Source of the DNA: Fumia sp045615345
GTDB lineage: Bacteria > Bacillota > Clostridia > Oscillospirales > Ruminococcaceae
Length of the DNA: 35,616 nt
Direction of reading: 5' to 3'
Assembly (NCBI GenBank): GCA_045615345.1
Contig: JAZLER010000018.1
Coordinates: forward strand, 1-35,616
Shown: in pieces, positions 24,377 to 33,311 of the stretch
How positions within the stretch are numbered: the first letter of the stretch is position 1
Layout: the number at the start of each line of letters is the position of its first letter
The notes under the pieces: model-generated
What the model was told of the DNA's origin: nothing
The model's input: only the letters and a program-made list of their open reading frames with translations
Database searches by the model: none
Program-made: the position numbers and the translations under genes

Positions 24377-24405
24377 TTGATTTTTATAGATTTCTACTGT
24401 ATAAT
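24377..24405 (+). promoter_or_regulatory. Distal promoter of the giant surface-protein gene
   Basis: TTGATT (24377-24382), 17 nt, TATAAT (24400-24405). It would give a ~200-nt leader. The 372-nt divergent region 24242-24613 holds no gene, only this promoter, the proximal one, the isomerase promoter and three hairpins. Confidence 0.65.
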
Positions 24406-24429
24406 CATAACTAATATAAATAGCGTAGG

Positions 24430-24550
24430 ATACTACATTTTTCAAGATGTAGTATTTCAGCTTATTTAATATTTTACATTATGATCGTTTTATGATAAAA
24501 TTTGTATGTTGATATACATTCGTAATATAGTTTCTGTTTTCAGCTATATT
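24430..24550 (+). promoter_or_regulatory. Three inverted repeats in the leader of the giant gene
   Basis: (a) ATACTACAT 24430-24438 with ATGTAGTAT 24447-24455; (b) TGTAT 24503-24507 with ATACA 24514-24518; (c) AATATAG 24524-24530 with CTATATT 24544-24550, with CTG/CAG inside the loop. They lie between the two promoters and lack T-tracts; possible operators or leader RNA structures. No riboswitch class was recognised. Confidence 0.5.
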
Positions 24551-24554
24551 GTTA

Positions 24555-24583
24555 TTGAATTTCTGAATAAATGGTAATATAAT
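24555..24583 (+). promoter_or_regulatory. Proximal promoter of the giant surface-protein gene
   Basis: TTGAAT (24555-24560), 17 nt, TATAAT (24578-24583), start near 24590, ahead of AAAGGAAG and ATG 24614. Confidence 0.65.
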
Positions 24584-24613
24584 TAATGTATCGAAAGAGA
24601 AAGGAAGATTTTT

Positions 24614-27600
24614 ATGAAAAAAATAGTAAGTCTTTTGCTTGTCGCACTGTTTATTGTGAGCATATTGCCCACAGGTGTTTTTGGTGCTCAGATTACAGAG
24701 TACAAAAACATTGCTTTGGGCTGTAGCTACACAACCTCTCAGTCCGCTAACTCAAGCTACCCCGATGCGGGTGAGGAAATGACTGACGGCGAAGTCGGTT
24801 CAAAAAGTTATTCCGATAAGAAGTGGGCAGGCTGGTGCCATGCTCCCGTTGGCACATATGTTAATGTTATTATTGACCTTGGCGCTAAAAAAGAGTTCCA
24901 GGCAGTTGAGCTTGTTACATTGAACTCTGCAACCAATGGCGGTATTAACTACCCACAGGGCGATATTAAGATTTCCTATTCTGACAGTGAAAATAAAGGC
25001 TATACTGAATTCTATACAGGTCCCGTTCCTGAAGATGCACCTCAGAATGCAGTATATACATATAAAACAGGTGATTTAACTCCTGTTGAAGGAAGATATG
25101 TAAAAATCGAGTTTTATGCTAATAAATGGTCTTTCTTCTCTGAAATGCGTGTAATGGCAGATGCTCCTGTTGAACCCAAGTTGCCCGAAATCACAAAAGA
25201 CCTTGAAAAAGAGCTTGATGTAAACGAGGGTGATACACTTACACTCTCTGTAAATGCAAAAACCTCCGATAACGGCACACTCAGCTATCAGTGGTACAAG
25301 GATGGCGTGGCTATTGATGGTGCAGTTGCCGATACATATGAAAAAACAGCATCCACAGAAGATACAGGCTCATATTATCTTGAAATCACAAACAGTTATA
25401 ATGGCTTTGAGAAAACCATTACAACTGCTTCTTGTGATGTTGTAGTTTATCCTGCAGGATTTTCAGTAGCAAAGCCCGTATTCGATAAAAATCTTTCTTC
25501 TACAATTAATTTGAACTACAGAGATACCCTTACACTTGATGTTGATGTTTCCGTTACAGATAGCGGAACACTTTCCTACCAGTGGTATAAGGATGGCGTG
25601 GTTGTTGGTGAAAACAGCGACAGCTATGTAATTGACAGCGTGAAAGTAGCAGATGGCGGTACATATAAGGTTGTTGTAACCAATACTGTTGACGGACTCT
25701 ATAAAAAAGAGGCAGAAAGTGCACAGTGCACAGTAACTGTTAATGAGAATTCTCCTTCCAATATACTTTCGGGTGTTAAATACACAACCTCTGTTGCTGA
25801 CAGCGAATTCCACGGTTCTTATAAAGACGCAAACCGCTCAAAGCTTACAGACGGCAAGAAAACTACCGCCTGGGATAATGTTAATAATGTCGGCTTCAAA
25901 AAACGCACTGATGGCGTAGATATTACTTTTGATTTCGGCGAAGAAAAATCCTTTAAGGAAATTCATTTATATTCATATAACCCCGGCAACTCGGGTATTG
26001 CTTCTCCCAAAAATGTAAAAATTGAAGCAAAAATCAGCGGCGAATGGAAATATATTTTCAATTCCACAGTTACACCAAGCGATAAAGGAAAGCTGAAATA
26101 TGTATTCGCGGTGCCTGACGATGTTGCTTTTAAAGCAGAGGAAGTGCGTTTCACACTTAACAGCTTTGAAACCTGGCTTTTCATGGACGAAATCGAAATC
26201 TTTGACGATACCACAGGTCTTGACACTGTAGGTACACTTAAAATTGTCCGTGAGAATAATGTGGCTTTGGGTAAATCCTATGAATGTGTGGGAAGTAACG
26301 CACCTGAAGATGTATGGTATCCCGACACTGATAACAAGGAACTTACAGATGGTCAGGTAGCAAGTATTTCTTACCAGAACGCTGCATGGGTAGGAAGACG
26401 CGTCTGGTCCGAATTTACATTCGACCTTGAAGATACATATTCCTTCGAAGAAGTAAGAGCAGTATTTTTAAACTCTCCCTCGGTTGCTATCAGAATTCCT
26501 CCCGTTGTTGAACTTTATGTTTCAGATGATAAAGAAAACTGGACACAGGTAGCAAGCGATTATCTCCTTGCATCTACCAAGGATATGATTCTTAATTATT
26601 CCTTGCGTGTTCCCGATACAGCATACGGAAGATATGTTAAATTTGCAGCGAGGGATGGTGGCTGGATTTTTATTTCCGAAGTTGAAATTTTAAGAACAGC
26701 TACTGAAAATCCCGATTCTTACGATAACAACATCGCAGCAAGAAAATCTTATACCTTTAACGCAGATACAGAAAACGAAGATACCAAAGCAAGCGAACTT
26801 ACCGATGGTGAATTTGCTGCAGTGGATTATCTTGATGCCGGCTGGACAGGCTTTGAAGCAAGTTCAGAAAATACAGAAATCGTATTCGACCTTGTGAAAA
26901 AATCTACTTTAAGACAGATTAACACAAGATTTTTAAATGACACTGAAAACGGTATTTCAGTGCCCGCAACAATGAATGTATTCATTTCCGATGATAACAA
27001 CATATGGACCGAAATCGGACTTGTTGAAATTCCGTCACTTGACACAGAAAATGCGGTGGCATCTGTTTATAAATACCTCTTGCCTCAGGAAAAGAGTGCA
27101 AAATATGTAAAACTCTCGTTCCCTACAGAAAACAAAGTGTATATTGACGAAATTGAAATTTTAGAAAAACAGAACTTCTTCGAAACAGAAGCAGAGGAAA
27201 GCTATATCGATAAAAACAACATAGCTTATGGTATGCCTTATGTTATTTCTCAGGAAGCAAACGCTTTGTATCCTGACACAGATAATAAGGAACTTACAGA
27301 TGCTGAGCGTGCAACCCACCTTTATTCCGATGAAAGATGGGCAGGCTTTGATGCGATTACTTATGAAGAAGAAGCAAAAGATGGTTCTTTCTATACAAAA
27401 TACAGAGATTTTGTTGTGACTGTTGACCTGGGTGAAGTGAAAGAGTTCGAACATGCACAGATAGGTGCTTTGAAGTCAAGCTCTCAGAAATATCAGGTTG
27501 TTTTGCCCGAAACTGTTAAGGTTGAATACTCTCAGGACGGAACACACTGGAACTTGTTTGCTGAAACTGAAAACAGCGAGGATTTAGGTGGCGTAAATCG

Positions 27601-30600
27601 TTTTAACCTTATGCTTGATGAAAAAGTTTCCGCACAGTTTGTAAGATTTACTCTTGCGGTTACAGGTCCTTTCTTCATTGACGAAATTGCAATCTATGAA
27701 AACAAAATGGTAAATGGTGACTATGAATCCAACCCCGATGAGGGCGATACATATAACCTTGTTCTTAACAGTGATTATAAGATTTCCCGTTCTGCTGATT
27801 ACAGAAGCACTTACGGTATCTTAACTGATGGTGTTTATGCTCAGGATTACAGCAAATACGATGCTCATTGGACAGGTTTCCTTAAAAACGAAGATAAACT
27901 CCTTAATAGTATTGAGCTTATTTTCGAGATGGAAAATGTAAACTCTGTTAAAGAAGTTGTTTTCAGCTCAAGAAATGATGACCAGAATAATCTTACAACC
28001 CCTAAAAAGATTAAATTATATTCATCCATTGATGGCGTTTACTATGATGAATTCGGTACCATTGAAGACATCACCACCGAAGGTAATGTTGAACTTAAAT
28101 GGCTTGGAGCAGATGGTTTTGATTCTGAAGTGGAAGGTGCTACCGAAGTTTATGTAAAATATCTTAAGATTGTTTTTGAAACACCCAACAGCGATGCCTA
28201 TGCCTGCCTTGATGAAATCAAGGTGATCGGTAAACGCGGTAAGACTTCCACAGGTTCATTCCCTGTTTCTGCAGTAGGCTTTGGAAACCTTGCTTTGGGT
28301 AAATCTTACGAATCGATTCCCGTGCAGAAAAATGATCAGTGGGATGAAAATGGCAAAAAACTTACAGATGGCATTAAGGGCTCTTTGAGTTCCGAAGACC
28401 CTGCATGGTGCTTGTATGTTGATGGTTACAAGACTGATCCCAATAATGCAACTACAAAAACAGTTTTGCAGACCTTTATCGTTGACCTTGAGAAAGAGCA
28501 GTATGTAACCGAAGTCAATATGAGAACTTATACTGCGGCACTTGGTAATCAGGGACCTGCAGAGCATCCCTGGACAGTGTTTACATATGCTTCCAATGAT
28601 GGCGAAAACTGGTTTATGTTAAGCCGTCAGTGGGATGTAAACAGAGTTTTCCCATCGAAAGCAAACGCTGCTACACATGGCTGGCGTTCAGGTATTTCCA
28701 ACATTTATGGCGAGAGCGATACAATTCCTGAATACAGCAGTGTTAAGGCAAGGTATATTCGTATTGATGTTGAGCTTCTGCGTAACTGCCTCATCGATGA
28801 AATCGAAGTTTATGGTTATACAGTTCCTCAGGATAATGCCTATATTATCACTGAAGGCAGGAACCTTGATAACGCCAGAGATTATATGGTGGCAGGAGAA
28901 CAGACAGGTGGCATCCAGGATATGATTCTCTGTTATAACGGTTGGTACGGACTGGATTCTGAAACCAAAGAGCCTACCGGTGACTGGAAAGCTTACCAGT
29001 ATCGTCCTGCTCTCACCTATGTTGACAGGGATGGTAATGCAGTAGCACCTATGTTTGATGCTGTGTGTCTGCTTGCGCTTAAAGCCCGTTCGGGACGCAT
29101 ATTCAATACTGAGGTACAGTACGGAAAGGTTGAACCTACCCAGGCAGAAGACTGGTACTGGTACCTTGACAAAACCTTCAGGGAAGGTGGCGATGTTGAC
29201 GAGCTCAACAAAGCAGCGAAAATTGCCTCTGAAGAGTTAGGTGACCCGAATTATAAGATTAAACTCCTTATTATGCATCCTTCAAATGACCGTATAGCGA
29301 ACAAAAACTTTGGTCCTTTGGATGGCGAATATTATGATACCTCTGCAAGTGGTTATGAATACAGTATGGTTGAGGAAGAAAAATTAGGCTGGCAGAAAGT
29401 TGCCGACTGGTGGTTCAAGGAAGTAATCGAAAGATTTGAGGCAGGTAATTACGAATATATTGATTTCGCAGGCTTCTATTATCTTTCCGAAACTGTAATT
29501 TACTCTCACGCAATTACCAGATACCATGTAGAGAGATGCCACGAACTGGGATACAGAATGTACTGGATTCCCTTTGAACATGCTGACGGACTTTACTGGA
29601 AAGATGATATAGGATTTGATGCTATTACAATTCAGCCCGGACATTTCTTTAAATCACCTTATGAAAATGGTGAAAAATCTGAACTTGGTAACGACTACAT
29701 CGACAATATCGCTAAAAGAGCTAACTACCTTAATACAGGTATTGAGCTTGAGTTCGAAGGATATGAAGTTGACAGAGATCCTATGAAATATAACCAGTTT
29801 ATTGATTATCTTAACGGTATAGTTAAAAACGGTATGGATGGCGATAAATGTTACAGGAACTGGTACGAAGGATTAAGAGGCGTTGCGAGATGTGCGTATT
29901 CTGAAAAGGCTGCACCCCGCGCACTCTATGATTATATGTATCAGATGATGCAGGGCACTTATACTCCAAAATCATATATCACAGACCTTGACACCATTCC
30001 TGCTGAACTTGAAGACACAGATGGCGAATATGGTTCACTTCCCGGTACTCCCGGCTTCAGCGGAAGCCAGTTTGCTGAAGGTTCCGGCTCGGCATCAGGA
30101 GGTGGAGGTTCTTACTACAAAGAACCTGAAAAAGACCTCGTGGAAACAGCTACTCCTTCCAAGGAAGGTTATACATGGTTTACAGGTACAAACGGCTATC
30201 AGCTCAAAGACGGCAACGGTGAGCTCGTTAAAGGCTGGGCTGAGGTGAACGGCGACTGGTATTACCTCGATGCCAATGGTTATCTCAAGACCGGTTGGGT
30301 TAAAGATGGTAATACATGGTATTACCTCAGAGCGAATGGCGCTATGGCAAACAGTGGTTGGTACAAAGTGGATAATGTGTGGTACTACTTCGGTGCAACC
30401 GGTGCTATGAAGACAGGCTGGGTACTTGACAACGGCAGATGGTACTATATGGCAAGCTCTGGTGCGATGTCAAAATCTACCTGGGTAGAAGTAAACGGTG
30501 TCTGGTACTACTTTACTCAGAGTGGTGCAATGGCGACAGGCTGGATACTTGATGGTAACAACTGGTACTACTTAAGCGAATCAGGTGCTATGGTAACAGG

Positions 30601-30715
30601 CTGGAAAGCAGTAAAAGGCGAATGGTATTACCTTGACCCTGCTAACGGCAAGATGCTCAGTAATACAACCGTTGACGGCTACAAATTAGGCGCTGACGGT
30701 AAATGGATTGCTTGA
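24614..30715 (+). CDS. Giant exported wall-bound protein: 7 discoidin-like modules, 2 Ig-like, DUF4855-like domain, CW-binding repeats
   Basis: 2033 residues. Signal peptide 1-25. Approximate modules: discoidin/F5-8C-like 30-183; Ig-like 187-277 and 283-375 (both with SYQWYKDG); discoidin-like 380-532, 545-692, 702-849, 867-1026, 1047-1203 and 1222-1398, most opening with N-x-A-x-G-x-x-Y and containing LTDG, and closing with a DEIE-type strand. Residues ~1405-1785 resemble DUF4855, a glycosidase-like barrel; candidate catalytic acids are Glu in YLSETV and Glu in IELEFEGYE, with WIPFEHADG and QPGHFF between. A GGGS-type linker leads to seven CW-binding repeats (~1851-2033). Expected role: glycan-binding, possibly glycan-cleaving enzyme fixed to the wall. 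Two promoters precede it. Enzyme activity is inferred, not shown. Confidence 0.85.
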   Translation: MKKIVSLLLVALFIVSILPTGVFGAQITEYKNIALGCSYTTSQSANSSYPDAGEEMTDGEVGSKSYSDKKWAGWCHAPVGTYVNVIIDLGAKKEFQAVELVTLNSATNGGINYPQGDIKISYSDSENKGYTEFYTGPVPEDAPQNAVYTYKTGDLTPVEGRYVKIEFYANKWSFFSEMRVMADAPVEPKLPEITKDLEKELDVNEGDTLTLSVNAKTSDNGTLSYQWYKDGVAIDGAVADTYEKTASTEDTGSYYLEITNSYNGFEKTITTASCDVVVYPAGFSVAKPVFDKNLSSTINLNYRDTLTLDVDVSVTDSGTLSYQWYKDGVVVGENSDSYVIDSVKVADGGTYKVVVTNTVDGLYKKEAESAQCTVTVNENSPSNILSGVKYTTSVADSEFHGSYKDANRSKLTDGKKTTAWDNVNNVGFKKRTDGVDITFDFGEEKSFKEIHLYSYNPGNSGIASPKNVKIEAKISGEWKYIFNSTVTPSDKGKLKYVFAVPDDVAFKAEEVRFTLNSFETWLFMDEIEIFDDTTGLDTVGTLKIVRENNVALGKSYECVGSNAPEDVWYPDTDNKELTDGQVASISYQNAAWVGRRVWSEFTFDLEDTYSFEEVRAVFLNSPSVAIRIPPVVELYVSDDKENWTQVASDYLLASTKDMILNYSLRVPDTAYGRYVKFAARDGGWIFISEVEILRTATENPDSYDNNIAARKSYTFNADTENEDTKASELTDGEFAAVDYLDAGWTGFEASSENTEIVFDLVKKSTLRQINTRFLNDTENGISVPATMNVFISDDNNIWTEIGLVEIPSLDTENAVASVYKYLLPQEKSAKYVKLSFPTENKVYIDEIEILEKQNFFETEAEESYIDKNNIAYGMPYVISQEANALYPDTDNKELTDAERATHLYSDERWAGFDAITYEEEAKDGSFYTKYRDFVVTVDLGEVKEFEHAQIGALKSSSQKYQVVLPETVKVEYSQDGTHWNLFAETENSEDLGGVNRFNLMLDEKVSAQFVRFTLAVTGPFFIDEIAIYENKMVNGDYESNPDEGDTYNLVLNSDYKISRSADYRSTYGILTDGVYAQDYSKYDAHWTGFLKNEDKLLNSIELIFEMENVNSVKEVVFSSRNDDQNNLTTPKKIKLYSSIDGVYYDEFGTIEDITTEGNVELKWLGADGFDSEVEGATEVYVKYLKIVFETPNSDAYACLDEIKVIGKRGKTSTGSFPVSAVGFGNLALGKSYESIPVQKNDQWDENGKKLTDGIKGSLSSEDPAWCLYVDGYKTDPNNATTKTVLQTFIVDLEKEQYVTEVNMRTYTAALGNQGPAEHPWTVFTYASNDGENWFMLSRQWDVNRVFPSKANAATHGWRSGISNIYGESDTIPEYSSVKARYIRIDVELLRNCLIDEIEVYGYTVPQDNAYIITEGRNLDNARDYMVAGEQTGGIQDMILCYNGWYGLDSETKEPTGDWKAYQYRPALTYVDRDGNAVAPMFDAVCLLALKARSGRIFNTEVQYGKVEPTQAEDWYWYLDKTFREGGDVDELNKAAKIASEELGDPNYKIKLLIMHPSNDRIANKNFGPLDGEYYDTSASGYEYSMVEEEKLGWQKVADWWFKEVIERFEAGNYEYIDFAGFYYLSETVIYSHAITRYHVERCHELGYRMYWIPFEHADGLYWKDDIGFDAITIQPGHFFKSPYENGEKSELGNDYIDNIAKRANYLNTGIELEFEGYEVDRDPMKYNQFIDYLNGIVKNGMDGDKCYRNWYEGLRGVARCAYSEKAAPRALYDYMYQMMQGTYTPKSYITDLDTIPAELEDTDGEYGSLPGTPGFSGSQFAEGSGSASGGGGSYYKEPEKDLVETATPSKEGYTWFTGTNGYQLKDGNGELVKGWAEVNGDWYYLDANGYLKTGWVKDGNTWYYLRANGAMANSGWYKVDNVWYYFGATGAMKTGWVLDNGRWYYMASSGAMSKSTWVEVNGVWYYFTQSGAMATGWILDGNNWYYLSESGAMVTGWKAVKGEWYYLDPANGKMLSNTTVDGYKLGADGKWIA

Positions 30716-30745
30716 TTCCCCCTTATATATATCTCTTTTTCTTTT

Positions 30746-30787
30746 GAGAATCGGCTCCGTTTTCACGGAGCCGATTCTCTTGTTTTT
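30746..30787 (+). terminator. Terminator of the giant gene
   Basis: Perfect 15-bp stem (30746-30760 with 30765-30779), TTTC loop, then Ts at 30783-30787. Confidence 0.93.
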
Positions 30788-30793
30788 ATTAAT

Positions 30794-30916
30794 GAAATCC
30801 AAACCTTATGGTTTCGGTAAAATAAAATCCACCCATCGCCATAGTGATTTTATTCGAACGAAGTGAGGATTTCACATTGCGAAGCAATATTTCACCCACC
30901 CGTGAGGGTAGATTTA
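30794..30916. repeat. Cluster of small hairpins with imperfect terminal inverted repeats
   Basis: Non-coding. Contains AAACC/GGTTT (around 30801-30814), ATCGC/GTGAT (30836-30847), TTC/GAA near 30853-30862, ATTGC/GCAAT (30876-30888) and ACCC/GGGT (30897-30909), most with 3-4-nt loops. Ends AAATCCACCC (30825-30834) and GGGTAGATTT (30906-30915) are inverted copies with one mismatch. Looks like a short dispersed hairpin element; copy number cannot be seen here. Confidence 0.5.
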
Positions 30917-30920
30917 ATTG

Positions 30921-30952
30921 AAAAAGGACTTGGTAAAAACCAAGTCCTTTTT
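30921..30952. terminator. Terminator of tRNA-Arg (bidirectional hairpin)
   Basis: 13-bp arms 30921-30933 and 30940-30952 with A-run on one side and T-run on the other; on the minus strand it directly follows the tRNA 3' end. Confidence 0.85.
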
Positions 30953-30953
30953 C

Positions 30954-31028
30954 TGGCACCCCCTGCGGGAATCGAACCCACATCTAATCCTTAGGAGGGA
31001 TTTATTCTATCCATTGAACTAAGAGGGC
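30954..31028 (-). tRNA. tRNA-Arg (anticodon CCU)
   Basis: 75 nt with encoded CCA. Acceptor GCCCTCT pairs with AGGGGGT (two G-U pairs), anticodon stem AATCC/GGATT with loop CTCCTAA, T-loop TTCGAAT. Reads AGG codons. Confidence 0.95.
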
Positions 31029-31036
31029 ATAAGAGT

Positions 31037-31065
31037 ATTATATATGATTTTTCTCAAAAATGCAA
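31037..31065 (-). promoter_or_regulatory. Promoter of tRNA-Arg
   Basis: Minus strand TTGCAT (31065-31060), 17 nt, TATAAT (31042-31037), ending 9 nt before the tRNA. Confidence 0.65.
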
Positions 31066-31072
31066 ATAAAAC

Positions 31073-31101
31073 TTGATAAAAATTCTTCCGTTTGGTATAA
31101 T
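31073..31101 (+). promoter_or_regulatory. Promoter of the phosphodiesterase gene
   Basis: TTGATA (31073-31078), 17 nt, TATAAT (31096-31101), back to back with the tRNA promoter. Confidence 0.75.
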
Positions 31102-31121
31102 TTTTTAAAGAGGTGCATTTT

Positions 31122-31664
31122 ATGAAATTTTTAATTGCTTCTGATATCCATGGCTCGGCATATTATACCGAAAAATTTCTGGATATTTATAAAGCTGAAA
31201 AAGCCGAAAGACTTATCATTCTCGGCGATATTTTATACCACGGTCCAAGAAACGATTTGCCCTATGGCCATAACCCCAAAGAAGTCGCAAGACTTTTAAA
31301 TGAAAAGAAAGACGAAATTATCTGTGTGAGGGGTAACTGCGAAGCTGAAGTTGACCAGTTGATGCTCGAGTTTCCTGTACTTGCCGATTATGCAATTTTA
31401 TTCCTTGAGGGAAAAGAGGTTTTCTTGACCCACGGACATCACCATAATCCCGATAACCCACCGCCTTTCCCGAAAGGCAGTATCCTCATAAACGGACACA
31501 CCCATGTTTCTGCAATTGAGGAAAAGGAAAATTTTCTTTACTTAAACCCTGGCTCAGTATCCTTGCCAAAAGGCAATGAAATTAACAGCTATATGGTTTA
31601 TGAAGACAAAACTTTTACATTAAAATCTTTGGATGGGGAGATTTTAAATCATATTGAAATTTAA
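31122..31664 (+). CDS. YfcE-type metallophosphoesterase
   Basis: 180-residue cytosolic calcineurin-like phosphodiesterase. All metal-ligand blocks are present in order: SDIHG, LGDILYHG, RGNCEAEVD, THGHHH and NGHTHV. YfcE-like enzymes hydrolyse phosphodiesters such as bis-pNPP in vitro; the natural substrate is uncertain. ATG 31122 is preceded by AAAGAGGTG; an in-frame ATG 9 nt upstream would overlap that site. cysS starts 48 nt after the stop; the two may be co-transcribed. Confidence 0.88.
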   Translation: MKFLIASDIHGSAYYTEKFLDIYKAEKAERLIILGDILYHGPRNDLPYGHNPKEVARLLNEKKDEIICVRGNCEAEVDQLMLEFPVLADYAILFLEGKEVFLTHGHHHNPDNPPPFPKGSILINGHTHVSAIEEKENFLYLNPGSVSLPKGNEINSYMVYEDKTFTLKSLDGEILNHIEI

Positions 31665-31672
31665 AGTATAAT
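31644..31672 (+). promoter_or_regulatory. Possible weak promoter of cysS
   Basis: TTAAAT (31644-31649), 17 nt, TATAAT (31667-31672). Good -10, poor -35. The 48-nt gap is too short for a T-box leader, which many Firmicute cysS genes have. Confidence 0.35.
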
Positions 31673-31712
31673 ATGATATACTTATTATATTAATTAAAAG
31701 GAAGGCTTTTAT

Positions 31713-33140
31713 ATGTATCTTTATAACACACTTTCTCGAAAAAAAGATGAATTTATCCCTCTTGACCCACAGAAAAAACATGTTTCTATGTATACCTGTG
31801 GTATGACGGTTTATTCTTTCACACATATCGGTCACTTAAGAGCATACTTAACAAGTGACATTCTTAAAAAATATCTTGAGTTTTCAGGATATCAGGTAAA
31901 ACAGGTTATGAACATCACTGACGTTGGACATATGCAGTCCGATGCTGATGAGGGTGAAGATAAACTCGAAGTTAAAGCTAAACAGGAGAATACAACTCCC
32001 TGGTCTATCTCCCGTCATTATGAGAAGATGTTTTTGCAGAACCTTGCTGAATTCCAGATTGGTCGTCCTACAATCATTGCCCGTGCAACCGAGCATGTTG
32101 ACGAAATGATTAAAATCATCAAAGGCCTTGAAGAAAAAGGCTACGCTTACAGAACCGATGTAGGTCTTATCTATGATACAGCAAAATTTGAAAGTTACGC
32201 TGATTTTGCAAGACTTAAATTAGAAGACCAGATGGGTGGCGCACGCGTAACAGTTGACGAGCAGAGAAAATCTGAATGGGACTTTGCTCTCTGGATTACA
32301 AATAAGCCCAACCATATTATGAAATGGGATAGCCCCTGGGGTGTTGGTTACCCCGGCTGGCATATCGAATGTTCTGCAATGTGCCATAAATATCTTGGCG
32401 AACAGGTTGATATCCACACAGGCGGTGTTGACCATATCCCGATTCACCATACCAACGAAATTGCACAGTCTGAAGCCTTCAGCGGCAAGAAATTCGTTGA
32501 TTACTGGGTACACACCGAGTTTTTGAAGGTTGACGGTACCAAGATGTCAAAATCTTTGGGCAATCTTTATACTCTTGACGATTTGAAAGAGTCCGGTTAC
32601 AGCCCCTTGTCACTCCGTTATATGTTCTTAAAGAGTGACTACCGCAAACCTCTTGACTTCAGATGGAGCACTCTCCACAACGCACAGAATGAGCTTGTTA
32701 AAATCTGGGAGTTCTTTGCGAAACACCCGATGTATAACGGTAAAGTTCTGGATAAATATGTTGAACAGTTCAAAGCTGCAATGGACGATGGCCTTAATAT
32801 GCCTATGGGTATTGATGCTTTGTGGGCACTTATCAACAGTGGCGAAAGAGCAGACGATATTATCGAAACTGCTCTTGTTATTGACGAAGTTTTGGGTCTT
32901 GACCTTAAAAACTCCGCTTACGAACTTTCTTTGCTTGAGGATTATCAGGGCGTTGACCCCGAAAAGAAACAGGAAGCAAACCTTTTGCTTTCCAAACGCC
33001 TTGAAGCAAGAAAAGCAAAAGATTATGCCGAAGCTGACAGAATCCGTGATTATATCGGCGAACTCGGCTTTGCCATCAGGGACTCTTCTCAGGGCTCCAG
33101 TATTGCGCTTAAACAGTACGGCAAACGCGAAAATGACTAA
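31713..33140 (+). CDS. cysS: Cysteinyl-tRNA synthetase
   Basis: Class I synthetase charging tRNA-Cys. 475 residues. C29 and the HIGH motif (THIGHLRAY, 37-45), zinc-site Cys in WHIECSAMC (around 219) followed by HTGGVDHIPIHHTNE, and KMSKS near 276-280. C-terminal helical DALR-type and tRNA-binding parts are present (EARKAKDYAEADRIRD). AAGGAAGG precedes ATG 31713. Confidence 0.96.
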   Translation: MYLYNTLSRKKDEFIPLDPQKKHVSMYTCGMTVYSFTHIGHLRAYLTSDILKKYLEFSGYQVKQVMNITDVGHMQSDADEGEDKLEVKAKQENTTPWSISRHYEKMFLQNLAEFQIGRPTIIARATEHVDEMIKIIKGLEEKGYAYRTDVGLIYDTAKFESYADFARLKLEDQMGGARVTVDEQRKSEWDFALWITNKPNHIMKWDSPWGVGYPGWHIECSAMCHKYLGEQVDIHTGGVDHIPIHHTNEIAQSEAFSGKKFVDYWVHTEFLKVDGTKMSKSLGNLYTLDDLKESGYSPLSLRYMFLKSDYRKPLDFRWSTLHNAQNELVKIWEFFAKHPMYNGKVLDKYVEQFKAAMDDGLNMPMGIDALWALINSGERADDIIETALVIDEVLGLDLKNSAYELSLLEDYQGVDPEKKQEANLLLSKRLEARKAKDYAEADRIRDYIGELGFAIRDSSQGSSIALKQYGKREND

Positions 33141-33142
33141 GG

Positions 33143-33176
33143 AAAAAGACTTCTTGCAAAAGCGAGAAGTCTTTTT
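33143..33176 (+). terminator. Terminator of cysS
   Basis: 15-bp A/T-flanked stem (33143-33157 with 33162-33176, one G-U), AAAA loop and T-run. Confidence 0.88.
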
Positions 33177-33214
33177 TGGTAAAGCAGAACCATAGGAATA
33201 TTTTAGTTTGTAAA

Positions 33215-33311
33215 GAGTGCAACATAATTTTGTGTCCACCTTTTATGATGTTGACCGCAAGCGGTCAAACAGTGCACTCGCTTTGCTTGTAATAATGTTG
33301 TGTCCAAGGAC
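33215..33311. repeat. Short palindromes and direct repeats downstream of tRNA-Ala
   Basis: Non-coding. Two perfect palindromic hairpins share the same CAAG loop: TTGACCGC/GCGGTCAA (about 33252-33269) and TTGTGTCC/GGACACAA (about 33297-33314). The words AGTGCA and TTGTGTCC each occur twice (near 33217/33271 and 33230/33297). Resembles the hairpin cluster next to tRNA-Arg in style, not in sequence. Confidence 0.45.

Noticed and set aside
24412..24550. Riboswitch before the giant gene
   Set aside because: The stems are simple inverted repeats and no conserved aptamer motif (for example c-di-GMP or SAM types) could be seen.
30789..30983. 64-codon minus-strand frame over the tRNA-Arg 3' part and hairpin cluster
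   Set aside because: Overlaps a tRNA gene and palindromic non-coding DNA; the peptide is a read-through of structured RNA sequence.
31665..31712. T-box leader before cysS
   Set aside because: Only 48 nt separate it from the preceding gene, and no T-box motif or terminator is present.
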